Assembly (NCBI RefSeq): GCF_003590945.1 | Contig: NZ_QYUK01000011.1 | Coordinates: forward strand, 1,764,001-1,828,000 | Source: Oleomonas cavernae | Lineage (GTDB): Bacteria > Pseudomonadota > Alphaproteobacteria > Zavarziniales > Zavarziniaceae | Length of the DNA: 64,000 bases | Reading direction: 5' to 3' | Shown: positions 54,470 through 62,172 of the stretch, in pieces | How the letters are laid out: every line of letters starts with the position of its first letter | How positions within the stretch are numbered: position 1 is the stretch's first letter | The notes under the pieces: model-generated | What the model saw: the letters and a program-made list of their open reading frames with translations, nothing else | Databases searched by the model: none | What the model was told of the DNA's origin: nothing | Translations under genes and position numbers: made by a program

Positions 54470-55210
54470 TCAGAGCGTGGCGATCCAGGTCGCCTCGCGG
54501 CCCTTCTGGGCCATCTGCACGGTGAACTTCACGCGCTGCTGGGCCTGGAGTTCCATCAGGCCGCAACGGCGCAGCACGCTCTTGTGGATGAAGACATCCT
54601 TGCCGCCGTCGTCGGCCACGATGAAGCCAAAGCCGGATTCTGGCTTGAACCACTTCACGGTGCCGCTGATGGTGTCGGCGTCCGAGGCCGGCGCCGCGAT
54701 CGGGGCCTGGTTGAAGCCGCCGCGGTCGCCACCGGCACCGGCACCACCGCCGAAGCCGCCACGATCACCGCCGCCGCCAAAGCCGCCGCCGCCGGCGCCA
54801 CCGCCGAAGCCGCCGCTGCGCGGACGATCGCCAAAGCCGCCGCGATCACCGCCGCCGCCGAAGCCGCCACGGTCGCCGCCGAAGCCGCCCGAGCGCTCAC
54901 GGCCGCCAAAGCCGCCACGGTCGCCGCCGCGATCGCCGAAGCCGCCACGGTCGCCGAAGGGCGCGCGGTGCGGCGGGGCCGAACCAGGCTCGACGCCGAC
55001 CACTTCGATCAGACGCTGGACCTGGGGTCCGCGGGGGCCTTCGCCAATGTCGACGGTAAGTTCCGCACCATCAGGGAGATCGCCATAACCGGCAGAGCTG
55101 AGGACGGAGACATGAAGAAAGGCGTCAGGGGAGCCATCGTTCGGGGCAACGAAACCGAAGCCCTTCATGCTGTTGAACCACTTGACACGCGCTTTGACGT
55201 TGTTCGGCAC
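54470..55210 (-). CDS. Double cold-shock-domain protein with Gly/Arg-rich linker
   Basis: A 246-residue RNA-binding protein. The N-terminal cold-shock domain (residues ~5-70) has RNP1 in KGFGFV and RNP2 in DAFLHVS. A linker of about 100 residues is made of GDRGGFG/GGFGGG repeats with interspersed Arg. The second domain (~182-246) has SGFGFI and DVFIHKS. Start is GTG at 55210 with AAGG upstream; the frame's first ATG adds an Arg-rich leader without support. RGG-like linkers are common in eukaryotic RNA-binding proteins and here may promote RNA binding or condensation. Two-domain CSPs are typical of alphaproteobacteria, but they usually have a shorter linker. Confidence 0.88.
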   Translation of the reverse strand: MPNNVKARVKWFNSMKGFGFVAPNDGSPDAFLHVSVLSSAGYGDLPDGAELTVDIGEGPRGPQVQRLIEVVGVEPGSAPPHRAPFGDRGGFGDRGGDRGGFGGRERSGGFGGDRGGFGGGGDRGGFGDRPRSGGFGGGAGGGGFGGGGDRGGFGGGAGAGGDRGGFNQAPIAAPASDADTISGTVKWFKPESGFGFIVADDGGKDVFIHKSVLRRCGLMELQAQQRVKFTVQMAQKGREATWIATL

Positions 55211-55501
55211 TGGATCAGACCTTGAGAGGCGCACCGTTCGACCACGGCGACGCAAATGCTTTGTCGGACGCTACCCATAGACGCAATGAACACAAACGCC
55301 GGCACCCACCGACCATGGCGACCCGCGCTTTGGGGAGCACTCGAACGATATGCGGGGGCGCCTCCACATTCAATTCAATTTTGGGTGAATTTAACCAAGA
55401 AACGCACCGGTAACCGCCAATTAGTGGCGCCGCCCTAAAACCCCGAACGTCATGTCGCAGTGCAATCGGCGAAAGCGCTTTGACATCTCGCAGGCGCGAG
55501 A

Positions 55502-55537
55502 TCATATATCGCTCCGTCATATATCGGTTTGATATAT
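55502..55537. promoter_or_regulatory. Candidate PadR operator upstream of the efflux operon
   Basis: TCATATATCG occurs at 55502-55511 and 55517-55526, and the second copy forms a perfect seven-base inverted repeat, ATATATC at 55519-55525 and GATATAT at 55531-55537. It lies 19 bases before the PadR start, suited to autoregulation. The rest of the gap 55211-55501 is probably the long untranslated leader and promoter of the cold-shock gene. Confidence 0.6.
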
Positions 55538-55555
55538 TTCCGGGATGCGAGGGGC

Positions 55556-56104
55556 ATGGATATCCGTACCGTCTGCCTGGGCCTGCTCACCTTTGGCGAG
55601 GCCACGGGCTACGAAATCAAAAAGCTGTTCGAGGACGGCTGCTTCGCCGGCGTCTTCGATGCCTCGTTCGGCTCGATCTATCCCGCCCTGACCCGGCTGG
55701 CCGAGGAAGGCTTCGTCCACGGCCGGGCCGAGGCGCAGGAAGGCCGGCCGGACAAGAAGGTCTATTCGATCACCGAGCGGGGCCGGGCCTATTTCATCCA
55801 GGAACTCAGCCGCGGCGTGGCCCCGGACCATGTCCGCTCGGAATTCCTGATCGCCATGATCTTCGCCCACCTGCTGCCCGGCGGCATCGCCGATGCTTAT
55901 GTCGACGAGCGGATCGCGGAATGCCGCAAGGCGATCGATTTCCTGAACGAGACCGCGCAATCGCCCCACACCCGAATCCCGAACATGCAGTTCACCATCG
56001 GCCTGGGCCTGGCCACCACCAGGGCGGCGATCGCCTACATGGAAGCCAACCGCCACCTGATCGACGACACCACCCCGGCGCGCCTTGGCGCTGCGACGGC
56101 CTAG
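55556..56104 (+). CDS. PadR family transcriptional regulator
   Basis: A 182-residue repressor. The winged helix spans residues ~1-80: RTVCLGLLTFGEATGYEIKKLF, then GSIYPALTRLAEEGFV and VYSITERGRAYF are hallmark PadR segments. The C-terminal helical domain resembles the Vir_act_alpha type used for dimerisation. ATG at 55556 follows GAGGGGC. It precedes the efflux genes with only 11 bases between, so it probably represses its own operon until an inducer binds. Confidence 0.88.
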   Translation: MDIRTVCLGLLTFGEATGYEIKKLFEDGCFAGVFDASFGSIYPALTRLAEEGFVHGRAEAQEGRPDKKVYSITERGRAYFIQELSRGVAPDHVRSEFLIAMIFAHLLPGGIADAYVDERIAECRKAIDFLNETAQSPHTRIPNMQFTIGLGLATTRAAIAYMEANRHLIDDTTPARLGAATA

Positions 56105-56115
56105 GAGTACCGACC

Positions 56116-57201
56116 ATGCGCAAATCCTACCTGATCGCCGCGGGCCTCGCCGCCGCCATGTCCCTGTGGCTGGCCTCGGGCAGCCTGCCCGTCGAGAGCG
56201 CCAAGGCCACGCCGGAATCCGAACGCGCCCAAGCGGCCCCTGCCCGCCTGCCCGCCGTGCGCGTGCGCAAGATCGCGGCCGAGACCTATACCGGCACGGT
56301 GATCGTGCGCGGCCGGACCGAGGCCCTGCGCATGGTCAGCCTCAAGGCCGAGGTGGCGGGCCAGGTCGGCGAGATCCTGGTGCAGCGCGGCTCTGCCGTG
56401 AAGGCCGGCGAGGTCATCTGCCGCCTGTCGGTGCGCGACCGCCAGACCGCCCTGGTCGAGGCCCAGGCTGAACTGCGCCAGCGCGAGGTGGAATACAATG
56501 CCGCGGCCAGGCTGCAGGACAGCGGCTATGGCACGCGCAACAAGCTGGCCGAAGCCCAGGCCAACCTGGACGCCGCCCGCTCCCGGGTGAAACGGGTGAC
56601 GCTGGAACTGGCGGATACCGAGATCAAGGCACCCTTCGACGGCGTGATCGAGGATACCCCGGCCAAGGAAGGCGATGTCATGGGCCCCGGCTCGGACACC
56701 GCCTGCGCCATCATCGTCGACGTCAACCCCATGCTGATCGTGGGCCAGGTGGCCGAGCGCGAGGTGGACGAGATCACCCTGGGCAGCCCGGCCGCGGCGC
56801 GCCTGATCACCGGCCAGACGGTCGAGGGCAAGGTCCGCTTCATCGGCAGCAATGCCGATCCGCAGACCCGCACCTTCCGGGTCGAGGTCGAGGTCGCCAA
56901 TGCCGACGCCGCGCTGAAATCGGGGGTGACCACCGAGATCCGCCTGCCCACGTCGCCGCTGCCGGCGCACCACGTCTCGCCCGCCATCCTCAACCTCAAC
57001 CCCAACGGCGTCATCGGCCTGAAGACCGTCGATGCCGAGAATGTCGTGGCCTTCCAGCCGGTTCAGATCATCGGCAGCGACGACGCCGGAGTATGGATCA
57101 CCGGCCTGCCCGACAAGGTCACCGTGATCACCGTGGGCCAGGACTATGTCAATCCGGGCCAGAAGGTCGAGGCGTCTTTTGAGGATGGCCAGACGTCATG
57201 A
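56116..57201 (+). CDS. RND efflux periplasmic adaptor (membrane fusion protein)
   Basis: A 361-residue MFP. An N-terminal signal/anchor helix (MRKSYLIAAGLAAAMSLWLAS) precedes the barrel-sandwich halves: VRGRTEALRMVSLKAEVAGQV, GEILVQRGSAVKAGEVICRL, a coiled-coil hairpin (ALVEAQAELRQREVEYNAAARL), and IKAPFDGVIEDTPAKEGDVM. It connects the inner-membrane pump to an outer-membrane channel, which is not in the window. The gene overlaps the pump by four bases. Confidence 0.9.
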   Translation: MRKSYLIAAGLAAAMSLWLASGSLPVESAKATPESERAQAAPARLPAVRVRKIAAETYTGTVIVRGRTEALRMVSLKAEVAGQVGEILVQRGSAVKAGEVICRLSVRDRQTALVEAQAELRQREVEYNAAARLQDSGYGTRNKLAEAQANLDAARSRVKRVTLELADTEIKAPFDGVIEDTPAKEGDVMGPGSDTACAIIVDVNPMLIVGQVAEREVDEITLGSPAAARLITGQTVEGKVRFIGSNADPQTRTFRVEVEVANADAALKSGVTTEIRLPTSPLPAHHVSPAILNLNPNGVIGLKTVDAENVVAFQPVQIIGSDDAGVWITGLPDKVTVITVGQDYVNPGQKVEASFEDGQTS

Positions 57202-60200
57202 ATGCCCTGATCGAATGGTGCCTGCGCTATCCGCGCACCATCCTCAGCATGCTGTTCCTGCTGGCGGTCACCGGCATCTCGACCTATGCCTCGATCCCGC
57301 GCGAGGCCCAGCCCGACGTCGCCATTCCCTATATCTATGTGAACCTGATCCACGAGGGCATCAGCCCCGAGGACGGCGAGCGCCTGCTGCTGAAGCCCAT
57401 GGAGAAAGAGCTGCGCTCGATCGAAGGCATCAAGAAGATGTCATCGGAAGCGGGCGAAGGCTTCGCCTATGTCCTGCTGGAGTTCGATGCCGGCTTCAAC
57501 GGCGACAAGGCCCTGGCAGACGTGCGCGAGAAGGTCGACCAGGCCAAGCCCAAACTGCCCGACGATACCGAGGAGCCGATCGTCACCCAGGTCAGCATCT
57601 CGCTGTTCCCGGTGCTCTATGTAACCCTGTCGGGCGATGCGCCCGAGCGCACCCTGCTCGCCATCGCCCAGCGCTATGAAGATGCCTTCGAGGCCCTGCC
57701 GGAAGTGATGTCGGCCGATATCGTCGGCAAGCGCGACGAGTTGCTGGAGGTGGTGGTCGATCCCCTGAAGCTTGAATCCTACCAGATCAGCCAGACCGAA
57801 CTGGTCAGCGTCGTCAACATGAACAACCGGCTGGTCGCGGCCGGGGCGCTGGATACCGGCACCGGGCGCTTCTCGGTCAAGGTGCCTGGCCTGTTCGAGA
57901 ATGCCGAGGATGTGCTCTCCCTGCCGGTCAAGGTCAACGGCGACGGCGTGGTAACCCTGCGTGATATCACCGACGTGCGCCGCACCTTCAAGGACCCCGA
58001 GACCTTTGCCCGGGTCGACGGCAAGCCGGCCCTGACCATCGAGGTGAAGAAGCGCGCCGGCAAGAACATCATCGATACCGTCGACAAGGTGAAGGCGATC
58101 GTCGAGGCGACCCGCGACCAGTTACCCGCGACGGTCAACATCTCCTATGCCCAGGATGCCTCGAAAGAGATCAAGGGCATGCTGACGGATCTGGAAAATT
58201 CCGTCCTGATCGCGATCTTCCTGGTCCTGGTCGTGGTCGTCGGCTCGCTGGGCGGGCGCTCGGCCGCCCTGGTCAGCCTGACCATTCCCGGCTCGTTTCT
58301 GCTGGGCCTGATCCTGCTGTCGGCCATGGGCATCACCTTGAACATGCTGGTCATGTTCTCGATGATCCTGGTGGTGGGCATGGTCGTCGACGGCGGCGTC
58401 ATCGTCGTCGAATATGCCGATCGCAAGATGACCGAGGGCATGCCGCGGCGCGAGGCCTATGCGGTAGCGGCCAAGCGCATGGCGTGGCCCGTGGTCACCA
58501 CCACGCTGACCACCGCCATCGTCTTCGTGCCCCTGCTGTTCTGGCCCGGCGTCACCGGCAAGTTCATGTCCTATATCCCGTTGACCCTGATCGTTACCCT
58601 GCTGGGTTCGATCCTGATCGCGCTGATGTTCATCCCCGTGCTGGGCGCCATGTTCGGCAAGCCCGGCGCCACCGATGCCAAGACCGAGCATTTCATCGGC
58701 GTGACCGAGCGCGGCGACGTGCGCAGCCTGCCCGGCTTCACCGGCTGGTATTCCCGCGTGCTGGACCGCGCCCTGCATCATCCCGGCAAGATCCTGCTGG
58801 CCTGCATTGCCACCTTGATCGGCGTGCAGATGCTCTACGGCGCCCAGGGCAAGGGCGTGCAGTTCTTTCCCGAGGTGGAGCCGGAACGCGCCATCGTCCT
58901 GGTCCATGCCCGCGGCAACCTGTCGATCTATGAACGCGACACCTTGATGCGCGAAGTCGAGGCGCAGGTGCTGGCGGTCGACGGCATCGCCTTGACCAAT
59001 ACCACGGTGGGCGACCCGCCCCAGGGTGCCGAGGCGGCGCCCGATACCATCGGCAATATTACCGTCGAATTCACCGAATGGGACCACCGGCGCCCGGCCG
59101 CACAGATCCTGGCGGAAATCCGCGAGCGCACCGCCACGATCGCCGGCCTCCAGGTGGAAACCCGCCTGCCCGACGTCGGCCCGCCGGTGGGCAAGGCGGT
59201 GCAGATCGAACTGGCCGCGACCGACCCCTCCGCCCTGCCGGAGGTCGCCGACCGTATCCGTAACTACCTGGGCACCGTCACCGGTCTCATCGACATCGAG
59301 GATTCGCGGCCCCTGCCCGGCATCGACTGGGTGATCCGGGTCGACCGCGCCCAGGCCGGGCGCTTCGGCGCGGATATCACCTCGGTCGGCAATGCCGTGC
59401 AGCTCGTCACCAACGGCATCAAGATCGGCGAATACCGGCCCGACGATGCCGACGAGGAAATCGACATCCGCGTCCGCTTCCCGCAATCCCTGCGCAATCT
59501 CGATGCCTTCGACCAGTTGCGCCTGCAGACGGCGATGGGCCAGGTGCCGATTTCGAGCTTCGTCGAGCGCGTCGCCGAACCCAAGATCGGCAAGATCAAG
59601 CACATCGACGCCAAGCGCGTGATCTCGATCCAGGCCAACACGGCGGCGGGCGTCCTGCCCGACGACAAGGTGCGCGAGATCAAGGCCTGGATGGCCGCCC
59701 AGTCCTTCGACCCGCGGGTCGAGGTCCGCTTCCGCGGCCAGGACGAGGAAACCGCGGCGGCGGCGGCCTTCCTGGGCAAGGCCTTCTTCATCGGCCTGTT
59801 CCTGATGGCGGTGATCCTGATCACCCAGTTCAACAGCTTCTATTCGACCTTCGTGATCCTCTCGGCCGTGGCCCTGTCGACCATCGGCGTCTTCGCCGGG
59901 CTGCTGATCACCGGGCAGTTGTTCTCGGTGGTGATGACCGGCATCGGCGTGATCTCGCTGGCCGGCGTGGTGGTCGCCCATAACGTGGTGCTGATCGACA
60001 CCTACAAGGAGCTGCGCGGCCGCGGCATGGAACCCTACGAGGCGATCCTGCGCACCGGCGCCCAGCGCATGCGCCCGGTGCTGCTGACCACCTTCACCAC
60101 CATCATCGGCATCCTGCCGATGGCGCTGGGCCTGACCATCGACGTGTTCAGCCGCGAGGTGATGATCGGCGCGCCGGCCGCCCAATGGTGGATCCAGCTG

Positions 60201-60359
60201 GCCACGGCGGTGGCCTTCGGTCTCGCCTTCGCCACGGTACTGACCCTGGTGGTCACCCCCTGCCTGCTGGCCCTGCCCCTGCGCCTGCGCGCAAGCTGGG
60301 GCCCGCGGCTGCAACGCTGGGGCATCCGGCGCGGCAAGGTCGCGCAACCGGCCGAGTAA
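57198..60359 (+). CDS. RND-family efflux transporter permease (AcrB/HAE1-like)
   Basis: A 1053-residue proton-driven inner-membrane pump. MNALIEWCLRYPRTILSMLFLLAVTG is the first helix, and the periplasmic porter domain starts around PREAQPDVAIPYIYV. The helix-rich blocks (ILVVGMVVDGGVIVVEYADRKM, the site of the proton-relay acidic pair, and LAGVVVAHNVVLIDTYKE) match the family. Two helix bundles flank two large periplasmic loops, as expected. The start ATG overlaps the adaptor's stop codon. Likely substrates are hydrophobic drugs or metabolites, controlled by PadR. Confidence 0.93.
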   Translation: MNALIEWCLRYPRTILSMLFLLAVTGISTYASIPREAQPDVAIPYIYVNLIHEGISPEDGERLLLKPMEKELRSIEGIKKMSSEAGEGFAYVLLEFDAGFNGDKALADVREKVDQAKPKLPDDTEEPIVTQVSISLFPVLYVTLSGDAPERTLLAIAQRYEDAFEALPEVMSADIVGKRDELLEVVVDPLKLESYQISQTELVSVVNMNNRLVAAGALDTGTGRFSVKVPGLFENAEDVLSLPVKVNGDGVVTLRDITDVRRTFKDPETFARVDGKPALTIEVKKRAGKNIIDTVDKVKAIVEATRDQLPATVNISYAQDASKEIKGMLTDLENSVLIAIFLVLVVVVGSLGGRSAALVSLTIPGSFLLGLILLSAMGITLNMLVMFSMILVVGMVVDGGVIVVEYADRKMTEGMPRREAYAVAAKRMAWPVVTTTLTTAIVFVPLLFWPGVTGKFMSYIPLTLIVTLLGSILIALMFIPVLGAMFGKPGATDAKTEHFIGVTERGDVRSLPGFTGWYSRVLDRALHHPGKILLACIATLIGVQMLYGAQGKGVQFFPEVEPERAIVLVHARGNLSIYERDTLMREVEAQVLAVDGIALTNTTVGDPPQGAEAAPDTIGNITVEFTEWDHRRPAAQILAEIRERTATIAGLQVETRLPDVGPPVGKAVQIELAATDPSALPEVADRIRNYLGTVTGLIDIEDSRPLPGIDWVIRVDRAQAGRFGADITSVGNAVQLVTNGIKIGEYRPDDADEEIDIRVRFPQSLRNLDAFDQLRLQTAMGQVPISSFVERVAEPKIGKIKHIDAKRVISIQANTAAGVLPDDKVREIKAWMAAQSFDPRVEVRFRGQDEETAAAAAFLGKAFFIGLFLMAVILITQFNSFYSTFVILSAVALSTIGVFAGLLITGQLFSVVMTGIGVISLAGVVVAHNVVLIDTYKELRGRGMEPYEAILRTGAQRMRPVLLTTFTTIIGILPMALGLTIDVFSREVMIGAPAAQWWIQLATAVAFGLAFATVLTLVVTPCLLALPLRLRASWGPRLQRWGIRRGKVAQPAE

Positions 60360-60366
60360 CATAAAG

Positions 60367-60508
60367 CCCTCTCCGCCCTTCAGGGGGGAGAGGGTGGGGT
60401 GAGGTGGGTCGGCGGCGTAGAGCTCGCTCGGCCCGTCCACCACCTCACCCTTCCCATCGCTGACGCGACGGGCCCCTTCCCTCTCCCCCGCCTGCGGCGG
60501 AGAGGGAG
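60367..60508. repeat. Dispersed intergenic repeat (CCCTCTCC family)
   Basis: CCCTCTCC and GGAGAGGG at 60367-60394 surround a nested CCCTTCAGGG hairpin, followed by a GGGTGAGG tail; a second, inverted part ends in CCCTCTCCCCCGCCTGCGGCGG-type sequence at about 60475-60508. The same core is at 42175. It lies between the convergent RND and pssA genes. Confidence 0.6.
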
Positions 60509-60510
60509 GT

Positions 60511-61377
60511 TCAGACCTTAGGGGTTTCTTCCGCCACCACGACATCCGCCGCCGCGCGTTCGGCCGCGCGGCGTTCGGCGCGCTTGTAGGACCAGGGCCC
60601 GAAGGGGATGGTCAGGGCATAGGCCAGGATCATGGCGCCCAATACCTGCCAGGGATAGGACAAGGCCACCGCGGTGCCGATGCCGACGAAGACCAGGGTC
60701 GGCAGGACCCAGTCGCGGTGGATCTTGATGCGCTTGAACGACGGGGTGGGCAGGCGGCTGACCATCAGGAAAGCCACACCGATCGCCACCACCGAGACCA
60801 GATAGGGCGAACGGAAGGGAACATCGCCTAGGCTGAAGCTGAGCACCACCGGCAGGAGGACAAGGCCCGCCCCGGCGGGCGAGGGCACGCCGGTGAAGAA
60901 ATTGGAGGCCCAGACCGGCTTGTCGGGATCGTCGATCGCGACATTGAAGCGCGCCAGCCGCAGGGCGCAGCACACGGCGTGCGACATGGCGGCGATCCAG
61001 CCCAGGCCGGAGAAATCCTGCAGCGCCCAGAGGTAGAGCAGCACCACCGGGGCAACGCCGAAGGAGAGGAAATCCGACAGCGAGTCGAGTTCGGCGCCAA
61101 AGCGCGAGGTGCCCTTCAGCAGTCGTGCCACGCGACCGTCCATGCCGTCGAACAGGCCGGCGAGCATGATCGCCGCGACCGCCAGTTCGAACTTGCCCTC
61201 GAGCGCGAAGCGGATCGAGGTCAGCCCCGAACACAGGGCCAGGGTGGTCAGGATATTGGGCAGCAGGCTGCGCGCCGGCAGGCGGTTGAGGCGGCTGCCC
61301 TCGCGCAGGCGGATGCGCAAGCGGCGCCGGCGGCGGAAACCGCCCCCCTCGCCCGGGCCGGGCTGCCAGTCTGCCAT
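60511..61377 (-). CDS. pssA: CDP-diacylglycerol-serine O-phosphatidyltransferase
   Basis: A 288-residue membrane enzyme that makes phosphatidylserine from CDP-diacylglycerol and serine. The CDP-alcohol phosphotransferase motif is DGMDGRVARLLKGTSRFGAELDSLSD, with the catalytic Asp residues in place. About seven hydrophobic helices are present. The N-terminal Arg-rich stretch (FRRRRRLRIRLREG) is unusual and may be a late-start artefact; the conserved part begins at LPARSLLPNILT. It is downstream of psd in the same operon. Confidence 0.92.
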   Translation of the reverse strand: MADWQPGPGEGGGFRRRRRLRIRLREGSRLNRLPARSLLPNILTTLALCSGLTSIRFALEGKFELAVAAIMLAGLFDGMDGRVARLLKGTSRFGAELDSLSDFLSFGVAPVVLLYLWALQDFSGLGWIAAMSHAVCCALRLARFNVAIDDPDKPVWASNFFTGVPSPAGAGLVLLPVVLSFSLGDVPFRSPYLVSVVAIGVAFLMVSRLPTPSFKRIKIHRDWVLPTLVFVGIGTAVALSYPWQVLGAMILAYALTIPFGPWSYKRAERRAAERAAADVVVAEETPKV

Positions 61378-61406
61378 GGCGCGAACTCCTTGGTCCCGGC
61401 CTGAGC

Positions 61407-62108
61407 CTAGCCGATTACGGCCTGGCGCGCGCCTTCCATCACCTGGAAGTCGGCGAGCACGGTTTCGCCAGCCACCGCGCGCTGGCCCACCGCCACCAGC
61501 GGCACGATGCCGATGGGCAGGTAGACATCCAGGCGGCTGCCGAAGCGGATGATGCCGAAGCGCTCGCCCGTGGCGAGGTGACGGCCGGGGCCGACATCGC
61601 AGACGATACGCCGGGCGACCAGGCCCGCGATCTGGACGACGCCCAAGTCACGGCCGTCGTCGAGAATCAGGCGCAGGCCGTTGCGCTCGTTCTCGTCGCT
61701 GGCCTTGTCCTCGGCGGCGTTGAGGAATTTGCCGGGGTGGTAGATCACCCGGTCGACCGTGCCGGCGGCCGGGGCGCGGTTCACGTGAACGTCGAAGACA
61801 TTCATGAAGATCGAGACCTTGGCCCGCGGCGTGGCGCCCAGGCCCAGTTCGGCCGAGGGCACGACCAGCCCGGTCGCGACCACCTTGCCGTCGGCGGGCG
61901 ACACCACGAGGCCGGCCCGCGTCGGGGTGGCGCGGGCGGGATCGCGGAAGAAATAGACGCACCACAGGGTCAAGATCACGCCCAGCCAGCCCAAGGGCCG
62001 CCAGAGCAGGAACAGGATCAGGGTGGCGACAGCGAAAATGGCGACGAAGCGTACCCCCTCGCGGTGCAGGGGGTGAATGATCGAGCGGATCGAAGCCAGA
62101 ATATCCAA
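61407..62108 (-). CDS. psd: Phosphatidylserine decarboxylase proenzyme
   Basis: A 233-residue short-type (PSD-A/archaetidylserine-like) decarboxylase that turns phosphatidylserine into phosphatidylethanolamine. One or two membrane helices at the start are followed by [13 protein letters not shown] (residues 70-77), HVNRAP, and the self-cleavage motif FGS at 189-191, where Ser becomes the pyruvoyl group. The start is TTG at 62108, with CAGGAG eight bases before; there is no ATG at a suitable place and the longer frame to 62255 runs through the repeat and intergenic region. Operon with pssA, 29 bases between. Confidence 0.92.
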   Translation of the reverse strand: MDILASIRSIIHPLHREGVRFVAIFAVATLILFLLWRPLGWLGVILTLWCVYFFRDPARATPTRAGLVVSPADGKVVATGLVVPSAELGLGATPRAKVSIFMNVFDVHVNRAPAAGTVDRVIYHPGKFLNAAEDKASDENERNGLRLILDDGRDLGVVQIAGLVARRIVCDVGPGRHLATGERFGIIRFGSRLDVYLPIGIVPLVAVGQRAVAGETVLADFQVMEGARQAVIG

Positions 62109-62172
62109 GTCTATGTCTCCTGTGCCGGGCAGGTCTGTCGAACCACGCAATACACTGATCCGAGGCCGGTGC

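Noticed and set aside
58122-60545. 807-residue minus-strand frame opposite the RND pump
   Set aside because: His/Gln/Gly-rich shadow frame without domains; the plus-strand RND gene is unambiguous.
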